Positions 44,750 through 56,010 are shown, counted from the stretch's first letter. The stretch is 64,000 bases of DNA from Amanita rubescens (GCA_015039365.1 WION01000085.1:1-64000); one strand, 5' to 3'. Notes: generated by a model from the sequence alone, not told the origin. Numbers and translations: made by a program.

Positions 44750-45669
44750 TCAGTAGACAAACTCATCGTCCTCATAGGCACGCTTTCTGTAATGCCCGTC
44801 AGCGAACTTGGGATTGTCTGCAATAAGAGAAACTCACAAAAAGAATTCATCCGCCAAACCAAGCGAGTCTGCAAGGTCACGTTTCCAGCTGCGTTTCTTA
44901 TAACTGCCGGTGGAAGACGTTGCTTGATACTCCGAGGAACCGCCTTGCATTCCCGATCCCTGTTGTCCTTGCATTCCCGATCCCTGTTGTCCTTGCATTC
45001 CCGATCCCTGTTGTCCTGACATCCCCGGTTCCTGTAGTCCGTGTTGTCCTTGCGCTCCCGGAGTACTGTAGTGTTCGTGTTCGTGTCCGTGTTGACCTTG
45101 ACCTTGACCGTTGTGGTGGTGGCCGTCGTGGTGGTGGCCGTCGTGGTGGTGGCCATCGTGGTGGTGGTGGTGCCGTGGTGATGTTGGACCTCTTTGTTTG
45201 CATCACCACCACGGTGGCCGGTGAGGGCATTCTTGACGTGGTGGAACCAGCTTTGCTTAGGAGGAGTAGTCGCAACATCAGTAGCACCGCCAGCCGTAGC
45301 AGCAGTAGCACTGCCAGCCGTAGCAGCAGCACCCTCAAACTGACGAGCGGCAAGGGTGTTTGCATCACCACCATGGTGGCCGAGGATGGCATTCTTGGCG
45401 CGGTGGATCCAGCCAGGCTTAGGAGCAGTCGTAACGCCAGTAGCACTGTCAGCCGGAGCAGCAGCACCCTCAAGCTGACGAGCAGCAAGGAAAGACACCT
45501 CAGGCGTTGCACGCCTGGCCAAGTCACCGTTAAATCTGAAATTGTGGCCATGAGATTGTCTTCCCTTCAGTAAGATTTAAAAATAAACTTACCTGGTGGG
45601 AACGGCGTAGGTGGAGGTGGCACCGAGGACGATGGCGGCTAAGATAATCGAAGTCTTGGCAGCGACCAT
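44750..45669 (-). CDS. Secreted His/Gly-rich family protein C, frame broken
   Basis: Exons 45593-45669, 44838-45535 and 44750-44786 have clear splice sites. The signal peptide is MVAAKTSIILAAIVLGATS, and the second exon opens FNGDLARRATPEVSFLAARQ. Two related segments follow: GWIHRAKNAILGHHGGDANT, and SWFHHVKNALTGHRGGDANK. Beyond them the intact frame should give HHHHHDGHHHDGHHH, Gln/Gly repeats of the QQGSGMQG type, and SWKRDLADSLGLADEFF. The last exon adds LKRAYEDDEFVY. The second exon is 698 nt, one base short of the needed phase. The two frames meet near 45170-45180, inside a CAC/ACC run. A real slippage lesion or an assembly error both fit. Confidence 0.75.
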
Positions 45670-45739
45670 TTTTTTGGAATAGATGGTAAGTTGAGAGAGA
45701 TAGAGAGTATGATGGATAGTAGCAAACGGATGCAGCTGT

Positions 45740-45825
45740 GAACTCTTTGGCAACCAGCACCGAAGAGGGAATGAGTGATGTGAGCGCAGCTGAGGAAATC
45801 ATTCGTTTTCCAACCATTTTATATC
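45740..45825 (-). promoter_or_regulatory. Conserved block and TATA-like site of gene C
   Basis: GAACTCTTTGGCAACCAGCA ... CGAAGAGGGAATGAGTGATG ... GAGCGCAGCTGAGGAAA with TTTTATAT at 45817-45824. Same order as in the paralogues. Confidence 0.75.
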
Positions 45826-46259
45826 TCGAGCAGCGCCAATGCGCAGCAGCCGAAAGTTCTTGGAGATCATGTTGGTTACTACAATCAGATTTTTCATCAA
45901 ATAAGCACCTGCGTAGTGGAGCTCTACGGAGCTCCATGGCCGTCTCCCTTTGCCCCTAGTTCAACGGAGCCTGGAGGTCTACGGAAGCCTAAGCTCAACA
46001 GGACGCTTGCCTTGAATATTGCCTCGTTGACGCGTTGAAATTGGACAGTGGTATATGATCAACGTGATGAGCTTGTTGATTGCAGAGCAAGACTGAGGTC
46101 AGAAATTGCCGAGGAGAAAACTTTGTTTTGATAAGATCAGATGCATGTACATTTAGGCCGATTGCATTTGCAACAGAGTAGTGATGAGAGGTGATGAGGC
46201 GTTTCAGTCAGCGGAGAGGTGAGCTGCTACTCCGAGATGCCCATGCAATCAGTATACGA
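45826..46259. other. Intergenic upstream of gene C
   Basis: No gene is seen. The sequence after the conserved block (GTTGGTTACTACAATCAGAT, near 45870-45889) recurs upstream of pseudogene D near 48067-48086, so upstream flanks also belong to the duplicated unit. Confidence 0.6.
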
Positions 46260-46500
46260 TAACATCAAATGATGATTTCCACCACTCTTCCATCTGTCAC
46301 CGGCGACCAAGGATTGCCGCCGCGCTTCAGGGCATCATTGTGCCTCACATTCAGTCTGGACGGCGCTCATTTGTCCGATTGCTGCGGTTTGCGCAACTTG
46401 TGAAAATACCACCACACTGTACCTGCCGTAGGAGCTCGCCATGTCGCGTGCCAAATTCGCGTGAGGTCACGAAGGTTGCTACAGGAAGAACGAGTTCAGA
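46260..46500 (+). pseudogene. Fragment of VPS39
   Basis: Segments match the VPS39 exon at 38610-38930: CGACCAAGGATTG followed by CCGCCGCGCTTCAGG, then GCGGTTTGCGCAA, CACTGTAC, and GTCGCGTGCCAAATT followed by a GAGGTCAC. Internal parts are deleted and the frame is lost. It lies just before pseudogene D in the same relative order as intact VPS39 and gene A. Confidence 0.85.
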
Positions 46501-46710
46501 ATCAGATGGGGAATTTACCGCATCTTCCAGCCGTTCCAGGCAGAAACTCATAAAGCTTTACAATCTGGCCATCGACCATCAGACGTCGACGTTCATATCA
46601 TAAGTCAACTCAAACCTTTTTCTTGAGGGTGACAAAATGATCATGTTTCTCCCGCACACAGTCGCACACAGTCGCACTACGCGATTAGTACCTAAAGCTT
46701 GCTATCGCGC

Positions 46711-47904
46711 TCAATAGACAAAGTCATCTTCCTCGTAGGCCGTGATGCCCGTTAGCGGACCTAGTAATGACTGAGTGGAATAAATGACACTCGCAAGAAG
46801 GAATCATCTGACATCCGCCAAACCAAGCGAGTGTGCAAGGTCACGTTTCCACGTTTGAAGTAAAGCCGGGGCTGTCGCCGAGAGGATGACGTTGCGTGTC
46901 CATGCTTTGCGGCTGTGAAGTGTCTTGGCCTAAACCCCTTCCCACGTTTGGGTGCCGTGCCTAATCCCCTACTTTGATACAAGACCCTCTCCCGTGGGAG
47001 AGGTAATCCGCTTGCCGGATTTGTCTGGTGTCGAGACTATGTCTGACTATGTCTTGGCCTGTGATCCGGCACCGTCGTGGTGATGGTGGCCGAATAAGGC
47101 TGGTGCCAGAAGCCGCGGTGGGGAGCGCTCAGATCCGTTTTGATCCCAGGCATACCTTGAGATATGAGCATTGAGCGTCCGGAGCTTCCTTAGCTTGAGG
47201 TGGCTGAATGGTGGTCTCTATTTGAGCAGTAACTGGGCCATTCGCCTTGCCATCAGGACGGTAGCGGCCGTGATAGTGGTGGCGATGGCGGTGGTGAGGA
47301 TGCCAGAACTCAACGTCGACTTCTTCGTCCGCAGCCTCGAAACTTTCATCGTAGCCGGCCTCAAATATTTTGACATGCCCCTCATCGTCGGCCCTTCTTC
47401 ACTCGACTCGTGACCTTCATCCTACTTCATCGTGGTTCCAGTGGTTTTCCTCCCTTCATTGACTTCCACCCGAGTAACTCGTCGTCGTCGTCGTCGTCGT
47501 GACCATCTTTATCTGAACTATGTTCGTGGCGATGACGGAGCTTGAACTCAGCAGCGGGAGCAGTACCGGCAGTACTGCCGGCACTAACATCTGCGGCCGC
47601 AACGCCGAGGATTGGTCTTCATAGTGACCACAGTCTAAGGTCCATAGAAGTCGCAGTCGCGAACTTTGCAAGCGTTCAAGTTCATAATTGACTCTTCGTA
47701 GCCATCCGATCCATCATCAAGCGTAATGCTCCTTTGCGTCAAAGTCACGAGCAACAAGAGTAGACTCTTCAGGTGTGGTACGCCTGGCCAAGAATCTTTT
47801 TCCCATTTCATAAAAAAACCTCCGTAAGGCAGGAGCGGCGTAGAGACGGAAGCGACACCGAGGGAAACAGCAGCTAAGATAATCCAAGTTTTGGAAGCGA
47901 CCAA
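46711..47904 (-). pseudogene. Secreted His-rich family pseudogene D
   Basis: The signal-peptide exon is recognisable (VASKTWIILAAVSLGVAS) but the start codon is TTG at 47904-47902 where the paralogues have ATG. A LARRTTPEESTLVARDFDA piece, weak GGC/CAC-rich middle parts, and the last exon (AYEEDDFVY then stop at 46711) remain. Stops and shifts break the middle. It preserves the exon order of the family and is therefore a decayed copy. Confidence 0.8.
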
Positions 47905-47952
47905 GTTTGAACAGAGACGGTAAGTTCAGGCGGTGGATGGTAGAGAGTGAAT

Positions 47953-48024
47953 CCAGTTGGGGACTCATATAGAAGAGAGAATGGGTGGTGAGAGCGCAGC
48001 TCTGTTTTTCAATCCCTTTATACC
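47953..48024 (-). promoter_or_regulatory. Decayed promoter block of pseudogene D
   Basis: CAGTTGGGGACTC, then GAAGAGAGAATGGGTGGTG and GAGCGCAGCT, with CCTTTATACCTGG at 48012-48024. The CTTTGGCAACCAGCACC core present in the other copies is missing. Confidence 0.6.
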
Positions 48025-48379
48025 TGGTCTGGGGATAAAAAGGTTCGATCTCCTGATGCTGGAAGATATTGGTTACTACAATCAGATATTTTGTCAAATT
48101 AGTACCTGAGCAGCTATAGTATAGCGAGTCCCACGGCCGTCTTCCTTGGCCTCCGTTCGTAGTTCGTCGGAGCGCAAAGTCTGCATTACTAGCCCTGGGG
48201 GAGCCTAAGTACAAGTCTTCAGTAGGACCCTTGCCCTGGGGCGTTGCCCCGTCGCCTTTTGGCGTTGAAAACTGACGTGCATTGGACGGAGGTTGTCTAT
48301 GTATGTTGCTAAGTTCGAGGATTGCCGAAGCAGGATGTGAAATATTCTCGTAAGTACTTGGCCAAGACAAAATTGTAGC

Positions 48380-48640
48380 AGAGTGCCGGAACAGCAAAGG
48401 TTGGCCCCACGCTTCAGGCAGTATGCCCTGAGGTGCAGCCTCAGACGCCAACTACCCGATTAGTACTATAGTTTGAACAACTTCGTACAAGTCAAACAGG
48501 ATCGTCGTTGCTAGGCTTGTTGTGTCGCGTGCCGAATTGACGTGAGGTCAGGGACATTGATGAGCGTCCAGTGAGCGTCCGAAACTACGCCCCATCATGT
48601 CACCGCAAAGGGTTTTCAAGGAAGCGGAAATTCACCATGT
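48380..48640 (+). pseudogene. Second fragment of VPS39
   Basis: Matches VPS39 around 38660-38700 (CAAAGGTTGGCCCC, ACGCTTCAGGC), around 38865-38925 (CGTCGTTGCTAGGCT, TGTGTCGCGTGCC, TGAGGTCA) and the 3' end near 40395 (GGGTTTTCAAGGAAG). Large internal deletions. It precedes gene E as VPS39 precedes gene A. Confidence 0.85.
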
Positions 48641-49141
48641 TTCAGGAAGACTCTTTCGGCACCATTATTGTACCATCTTGGGGTTAATCGGATACCTTCC
48701 GTTGATAGACAAGCTTACTGATGTTTTTTTCTGTATGGATCAAATGATGTCGTCGACGCTAACGTTAAGCGCTGACTTTATATGCTTCGCGCTTGACGCC
48801 GCCGAGAATGAAACGGAACACATACAGCTCCCGGCCCTCGATGATGCAACGTATGAATCTAATTCGTAATCTGAGGAAAGACCTGTACATGAATGATCTT
48901 TGATCGCATGGTCGCTTCGTCGTATTGAAGTCAAGTATGTGCATGAACGTTGAACGAAAGAGCCATTATTGTTCCCTCACAATAACACTTCGCCAACCCA
49001 AGGGAATCAGATCAACTAAAACTTGGAAGAAAAAAGATTTTTTGAACTTCAATCACACAATTTTGAGGGTGAAACAGTTGTCCATTTCTCTCCTCGATCA
49101 CAAGATTGCAACTACATGATGTATCTAACTCGGTATCACAC
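48641..49141. other. Intergenic between VPS39 fragment and gene E
   Basis: Decayed sequence without a supported gene. TTTTGAGGGTGAAACAG near 49061 repeats the 3' flank of the paralogues. Confidence 0.5.
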
Positions 49142-50563
49142 TCAGTAGACAAAGTCATCATCCGCGAAGGCACGTTTCCTGTTATTCGCGTCAGTGAAAC
49201 TGATAAGCAAATACAGTGGAAGACACTCACTTGAAGAAACCACTGTCCACACCGATGGAGCTGGCAAGGTCACGCTTCCAGTTGTCATCCATCCAGGAAC
49301 GCCTGCCCAACTTGGCTTGGACGGACGCGGCCTCATTCGAGCCGGCGGAGGATGCGGTAGCCTTGACTTCAGCTTCAGCGCCCGCCGCGTGCTTGTGGTG
49401 GTGGTGGTGCCCGTGGTGGTGGTGCTTGCCGTGGTGGTGGTGGTGGTGCTTGCCGTGGTGGTGGTGGTGGTGACCATGGTGGTGGTGGTGGTGACCGTGG
49501 TGGTGGTGGTGGCGGTGGTGCTCGGGGTGGAAGAGCTCAATGTCAACCTCCTGGTCGGCAGCCTCGAGAGCTTCGTCAAAGCCAGCCTCGAAACCTTCCT
49601 CGAATGCCTCGTCATCGTCATGGTGGTGGTGGTGGTGGTGGCGGTGGTGGCGACCGTGGCGATGACCATGGCGATGATGGTGGTGTTCTTCTTCATCCTC
49701 TTCATCATCGTGCTCCTCCGAACCGTAACCTTCATCCTCATCATCGTGGTGGTGCTCCTCGTGTTCATCCTCCTCCTCGTGGTGGTCTTCCCTTTCACCC
49801 GCCTCGTCACCCTCACCCTTATGATGCTTGCCGTGTTTACCTTCTTTACCGTCCTTACCCTCACCATCTTCACCGTCCTTCTCCTTGTGGTGGTGGTGGT
49901 GGTGGTGGTGATGACCGTGCTTCTTGGGGGCGGCATCGGTAGTCGACGAAGCGCTGGCGGCAGCGGCAGCGCCAGAGGCAGGGCCTCCAGCACCAGCAGC
50001 GGAAGCACCGGAGGCAGGAGACCCGGCAGCACCGGGGGCAGCGCCAGCAGAAGCAGCACCAGCGCTTGCAGCACCGGCACCAGCAGAAGCAGCACCAGCG
50101 CCTGCACCACCGGCACCAGCAGAAGCAGCGCCAGCAGCAGGGGGAGGAGAGCCAGCACCGCCAGCAGCAGCGGCAGCAGCGCTAGCACCGCCGGCACTAG
50201 CACCTGCAGCTGCAGCCTCAACGCCACGACGTGCCAGGCGGTCTTCATATAGTTCACGAGGGTAAAGGTCGTCGTAGTAGCGAGTGTTCAAGTCCATGGG
50301 CTCGTAGTCACGGGCCTCCAACTCGTCGTCAAAGTCCCGAGCGTAAAGGTCCTCGTCATCAAAGTCACGAGCGTCAAGGACGGACTCCTCAGGTGTTGCA
50401 CGCCTGGCCAATTCACCGCGGTAACTGAAATCATGTGCATGAGATACATTTGTTGGTAAGATTAAAAGAAAGAAAGATCTTACGCGGCAGGAGCGGCATA
50501 GGTAGAAGCAGCACTGAGTGCAACGGCGGCAAAGATGATCGTCGAAGTCTTGGAAGCAACCAT
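49142..50563 (-). CDS. Secreted His/Ala-rich family protein E, 436 residues
   Basis: Exons 50484-50563, 49231-50424 and 49142-49178 join in frame to 436 residues. Signal peptide MVASKTSTIIFAAVALSAAS, then YRGELARRATPEESVL. A tyrosine/acidic block follows (RDFDDEDLYARDFDDELEAR, DYEPMDLNTRYYDDLYPREL) ending in LARRG. Next come an Ala/Gly-rich block, His runs with Lys/Glu/Asp (KHGHHHHHHHHHKEKDGEDG), a long HH..HGHHHHH region around a helical core (EAFEEGFEAGFDEALEAADQ), and NWKRDLASSIGVDSGFFK. The 37-nt last exon gives KRAFADDDFVY. The design suggests a secreted metal-binding protein processed by Kex2 at LARR, WKR and KKR. This and B are the intact members. Confidence 0.88.
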
Positions 50564-50636
50564 TTTAGAATAAGATGATGAGTTTATAGAGAGATAGAGT
50601 GTGATAGATAGATAGCAGAAAGTGAATGTAGTTGAG

Positions 50637-50722
50637 AGACTCTTTGGCAACCAGCACCGAAGAGGAAATGTAGTGAATGAGCGCAGCTGAGGAAACACTT
50701 CATTGTCCAGTCCCTTTTATAC
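50637..50722 (-). promoter_or_regulatory. Conserved block and TATA box of gene E
   Basis: GAGACTCTTTGGCAACCAGC ... CGAAGAGGAAATG ... GAGCGCAGCTGAGGAAAC, with CCTTTTATACCTGG at 50711-50724. The TATA-like site is about 150 bp before the ATG and the block lies between them. Confidence 0.8.
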
Positions 50723-51231
50723 CTGGAACCGGCAAAAAATTCGCAGCGTGCCAGAGCGTGCCGAAACGCTTGAAAGCCCCTGAAATTGTTCTGCTGCGTT
50801 TGGTTACAACAATCAAACTTCTCATCAAATCACCTGTGTTGGGAATGTACAGCCATGCATCCATCTTCGCTGGACTTCTCTTCTGGTCTAGCCGAGCGTT
50901 GAGTCTGCACTACAGGAGCCTACTAGTAGAGGTCTCCTACAGGACGTTTGCCTTGAGGACATCTTCCATGACGGTTGGACGTCGCATTGGTTATGTTCCA
51001 TCAGCATCAGCTGAGATGGCATGATTTCGGCTTGCTGGCAGGAAAATTATCGAGGCTATTACGTTACTCCTGGTCATATGACAACATATTGATTGGTGCG
51101 CCTTGTCACACAAAAATAGGTGAAGCAAGCGTATAACTTGAGTACAAAATATATAATCTACTTTTATTTGCAAACATAAATTACATCGTGGATGACCGGC
51201 GCTCACCGAGCAGCAGGCGGGAATTCAATAT
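50723..51231. other. Intergenic upstream of gene E
   Basis: No gene. It holds the remainder of the gene E upstream region, whose GTTTGGTTACAACAATCAAA near 50798 matches the upstream flanks of the paralogues, and the 3' flank of the ankyrin gene. Confidence 0.5.
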
Positions 51232-54200
51232 TCATAGATAGGCTCGTCTCTTGACGCCCCGCACCACTTCCTTGATAATTCGCAACCAGGAAACAATCTT
51301 TTCTAGTTCATCCCATGCGTCAGACGTTAGTGCCTCAATCTTGCGAAATATCAGCCGACGAATGATCCGCAAATCATCGTCGTCCTCTTCACTGATGGCC
51401 GTTTCAAGTGGCAACGCAAACGAGCTGCGCATAACCGGCGATACCTGCCCGCACTGCGTTCCGAGGGTTGACAAGTTCCCGACCCCAGATGGCCCAGACT
51501 CAGTCAACGCCATCTTGCGTCTCTGTTGCACCAAAAATAAATAGTTTTAGCGAGGGTAGCGAAGATGGGAATATCCAGTACCTTTAGCGTTCGGCCGATG
51601 ATCCGCTCAGCTCGTCTGGCAGCCTGGTTTGCAAGGAATCTCAACTCGTTTGCCTTATACGACAGTCAGCTGCATGACGGTTCCCGTGTCAGACCCAAGA
51701 ACTTACGTCTTTCAAACATCGTTCAACGATGAGCATGTCACGACCCGCGGCTTCCATGATTATTTTTGATGTTCGTAAAGCTGCCTCAATGGCAGCGTCG
51801 TTCGTCTCCCGGACCTCGTCAACTAAAACACTATGTGCGTCCAAAGGTTCAGGATGGACTTTTTCATCAGCCTTAACCTCCCTGATCACGTTGCAATCCT
51901 CGTTAATATCGTACACAATCTCCACTGGCACGGCCGATCCGGCCAACATCATGTTCCCCTCGCCTTGCACCTCATGACCTGGGCTGTGTAAATTAGTATC
52001 ACCGCTTGACCCGACCATCTTCTTGAACCACGCCTTAACCCTTGATTCCTTGATATCCTTGCCGAAATGGGCATTGTTGCTGTGGTTTCCCTGAATCTCC
52101 TTTATCTTCTCCTGTAATAACTTGCGTTTGTTTTTAACCATTTGCCTGATCTTCGGATCAATGCCATCTTTTGCTTTTTGCGGCAACGCCTGCTCAATCT
52201 TCATCAAATTTGCCAAATGTGCATTGTAATACGTCACAGAATCGACACTCAGGAAAAAATCAGTCAAGGCGTTCTGGCCAACACGACAGGACTTGCGTTG
52301 CTGCCGCAGCGACAGCTGCAGGGCTAAGATTTAAATTATCGAGACTGAGAAGGACACGAACGCCATCCATGTCGCCGCCAGCCATGGGACCGCCAAGGGA
52401 AATATCTGAAGGGAGTGTCTGCGTGCCAACCGATACATGCGTATTGACAAAAGAACCTCGCTTTGATTTTAAATATTTATCCTGGTCTCGCTTCGAACTC
52501 GCAGGTGGACCAAGAAAACCATTCCAGAGGACGTGCGGCACGGAAGGGGCGCTGGGTAGTGAAGAGGACGGTAGTGTTGATGACCTGGGACTGGTAATTT
52601 CCAGTTTTTGCGATATCAATGACAGCAATGACGGAGAACGGAACATGCTGGTTTTTTTGTTTTTGGTGGGTGCTAGGGACTGGCCCTCGCATACAATATC
52701 TGGTGGGCACAAGAAGTGAGATACAGCAGTCGTCTGCGAGTCCTCTGACCCCCTCTCGCGTTCACCCTCGAATAACCAACGTTGTTCAACTGAACCGTCG
52801 AGCCCGACCGTTCGTTGACGCCGGAGAACACGCCTGAGTCTTAATTCCTTCGACTTCTCTTCGGCCAGACGGTCAACAGTCTCCAATAACCCCTTGATTT
52901 TGTTCCTATCCGCCGTTAGCTCCTCAAGTGCTCTCGAAACATCATCCAGGCGCGATCGGAATTCGTTCATGGCACGTCGGCTAAGTACGGACGTAGCATC
53001 AATGACCTGCAACATATCGCTTTTCTCTGTGGCCGTATAACATTGAGGTTGCTGGAGACACGCCGATGTCTTGTTCATATTCTCCATGATCTTCAAGACC
53101 AGAGCATCTAGCTCAATCCGCCCATCATCAATCCGCTCGTTATCGATCGTATATGGGGATGGCATCATCTTCTCTGTCATCGCAACGTCAAGCTGCGAAA
53201 CAAGTGATACCGTATCAGAACTTGAATGGGGGTATCGACCCCCATCGCTACCCCAATCTTTGAACGACGCAAGGGAGGCGAAAGAATCAGCCGGCCGGAT
53301 AGTCCGTGCGGAGAGAGATGAAACACATCGCATTTTTTCCTCTTCCTGCCCAAAAGCCTCCCGAAACTCAGGCTTCGCAATATCGACGGCACGAAGGCTG
53401 TTCAAGGAGACAACGTCAGATGCGGGGTAATACAGCACCGCAATTAAGCTTACCCTCGTGAATTGCGCATTTCACGTACTACGCCGGTCGTATCACATTC
53501 GAGGAAGATCATGAGCAATTCCAAGCACATCCCACGTTCTGCAGCGATGTGAATGCATGTCTCATCGTTCTTGTCCCTTGCTGCCAAAGGCGCGCGTAGG
53601 TCACAGATCAGGTGGACGGCAAAGTCGCGTAGCTCCGCCAGTTGAACTTTATACGCCTCATCTGCGTCCGCCTCTGTGCTTCTGTCAGGTAGGTGTGCCA
53701 GCATAGCCAGTATATGCAGTGCAGTTATCTCCTCGTCCCTCGTAAACAGTGCAACATCGGTACCGGCGCAGTAAAGTGCATCAAGTATGTGAATGTTCGG
53801 GCGTTCTGATCCTGCACAGTAATGGATTGGACTCCAACCCGTTTTTTCATCCGGTCTGTTGATAAGTAGTGGAACTGAAAGCGGGTACCGTGTCACTGGC
53901 GAGTCGTGTGGTATCGGAGGTGGGAAAAGGGCAGAATATAGGAACGGAAGGTCTTCTGATTCAATACAACAAATAATCGTCCGAGTCGCGCGTGTCAAGT
54001 TTTGGGGGTTAAAAATCGTCTGCGGAGGAGGCGGAGATAGCGGTGGATATGTTAGTTGCCGGCTGGCATTGGCCGTTGGATGGAAAGACAGTGATGCAGG
54101 AATTGAAGAATGAAGTAGGTCTAGCAGATGCGATTCAGAGTGTTGGAAAAGACGTGAACGATCTTGAAGCTATTAGACAACATTATGAATTTGTCTGGTC

Positions 54201-54971
54201 CTGCACGAACAAAGCTTACTTGACATTCTCGCCATCTATGACTACGGAGAACTAGTTCACAGAGCCATAGTATTTGAGAATGCTTGAGTGCGTATTGTAT
54301 TGATGTACGATGGTTGCAATCCCTGAAATCCGATCGTGCGCCATGGGAGAGCTAAAAATATGCACTTGTGAATAGCCGGTTATGACTTGTGAGGCAGACG
54401 CGTACCAATATCTGTATTACTTCCAGTCTTCCGTCTCGTGCAGCATCTACAAATCAGGAAATTTCACTCCGCGTTCGTTGAAAGATCCGCGGAAATAAAT
54501 CTTACACATCAACGCCGTGGCTCCGTGGTTGTCCATTCCGTCTACTGCCACTGCATCCGCGCTTTCTTCTAATAGCATTTTCACCACGTCATGTGCGTCA
54601 AGCCAAGCGGCCATTCCCAGCGGCGTCACGCCGTTCAGCGAACTCTGAGGCGCGTTCATAGTGTGCAGGGAGATGTCTGGATGCCTTAAGATTTGCTTAA
54701 TCGCGTTCAGACGCCCTTTGGTCATAAAAGACGCGCCATTTAACGCGTCAACGTCACGCCAACTGTCAACTGATCTAATATCTGACACAAACAAGAGTAA
54801 GGGATCTTACCTTTCACCTGCAACAGCACACATAATAGCTGTCCGCCCCACTGAGTCTAACGCGTTGATGTCTGCACCTGCATTAATTGCCCCCAGCACT
54901 CCTTCATCATCTCCAATGAGAGCAGCCGCATGTAATCCATAATTGTCAAATGAGCGTGGACACCCCGTCAT
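51232..54971 (-). CDS. Ankyrin-repeat protein with coiled-coil C-terminal half
   Basis: The ATG at 54971 opens MTGCPRSFDNYGLHAAALIG. Exons 54811-54971, 54506-54762, 54406-54446, 54220-54351, 53454-54169, then from 53397 downward, a block ending at 51707, then 51582-51653 and 51232-51522 join with good splice sites. The N-terminal part has ankyrin repeats (VLGAINAGADINALDSVGRT, SLNGVTPLGMAAWLDAHDVV, HGATALMYAARDGRLEVIQI, TGWSPIHYCAGS, NDETCIHIAAERG). The middle is Ser-rich. The C-terminal part is helical (NEFRSRLDDVSRALEELTAD). Near 52260-52300 the frame shifts between TQVLSCWPE and NALTDFFLSVD without a clean intron. A very short intron or a one-base lesion is possible. Ankyrin plus coiled coil recalls the Swi6/Mbp1 class, but no APSES DNA-binding domain is seen, so the role is open. 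Confidence 0.75.
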
Positions 54972-56010
54972 CAATGTTTCTTGAAATCCAAAACGAGAGC
55001 AAGATGCACAATGAGTGAATCCGTGTGTCTGCGGTTGAGAATCGCGGCGAGGCGATTGTCTCAGAAAGAAATTGAAACGGGTGGTAAGAGAAGGGCGGGA
55101 AAAAGTCAAGGACACGGTATCTTGACGTAACCACGGAAAAGGGTAGAGATATAGCTAGATGGGGATTCGGCTTTGATGCGGATGAGAAGGGCAGGTCGTC
55201 TTGCCGCTCGAAAATTGGAAGGAAGGTGGGCGACGGTGAATATATATATGTGTGTCGTGCTGGAAATCTTCGCGCGCGCATCCCTGACCAAAGACAAATC
55301 CACTAACTTTGGCTCGATCTGGCCGCCGATTGTTCTCAGCCTTCCTGTAATCGGCTCTTCTCTGCATTGACCCAACTATAGGTCGAGTTTATGCACCGGT
55401 GAAAGCTTCGGTGGCGTACTGGCAGCGGTTTGCATTCAGCCACACAATAATGTTCTAAAAATGGTTAAAAAACACCGCTCTCAGCCACATCGCAACGTGT
55501 TTATATCCGCACTTGGAAACGTCAAACACTCAACCACTTGTGCTCTTCGCACCCGATTGGCTGCCAATGAACCGCATTAAAGCGTTCACTGTCGGCGATA
55601 TCTGTACCGACCATTCGGATATGGGTTGCGGGACTCCAGCTGGTTTAATCAGAAACTAACGAAAGAAAGGTGCTGATGTCCTATGGAAACACGCGTCGCA
55701 AGTACCATATGGTTATGACGAGACTGCCGCATAACAAACAACCTTTTACGGAATTGACCGAGGAATCTTGGTTTTAACTCGCACAATGAGAACACGCCGT
55801 ATGCCAAGAGTTAACGGGGAAGGAAGCACGGGCTCTTGCTGCAGCGACTCTTTGATTTCCATGTTGCAAATGCGTCTAAATTCAATGTCCTCCAACTACC
55901 TTTTTCGAACATTGACATACGCGCGTCCTCATTCCAGAAATGGCAAAAACATAGAATAGCATATGTAGATATATCGTCCCCCAGAAAATGGTAATCAAAA
56001 ATAATCTCTA
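54972..56010. other. Intergenic between ankyrin gene and urease
   Basis: Promoter side of the ankyrin gene and 3' flank of urease. Frames here (for example 55768-55959) lack support. A TATATATATG stretch occurs near 55241. Nothing else is recognised. Confidence 0.5.

Noticed and set aside
49194..50252. Long plus-strand open frame rich in Val opposite gene E
   Set aside because: It is the complement of His/Ala codon runs in gene E. The minus-strand model has a signal peptide, splice sites and conserved ends.
40668..50563. Hydrophobin or dikaritin (ustiloxin-like) precursor genes
   Set aside because: No eight-cysteine hydrophobin pattern. No repeated identical core peptides throughout and no UstYa-like enzyme nearby.
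54043..54255. Possible small plus-strand protein
   Set aside because: It overlaps ankyrin-gene exons whose joins are in frame and conserved in pattern. The plus-strand frame has no family support.
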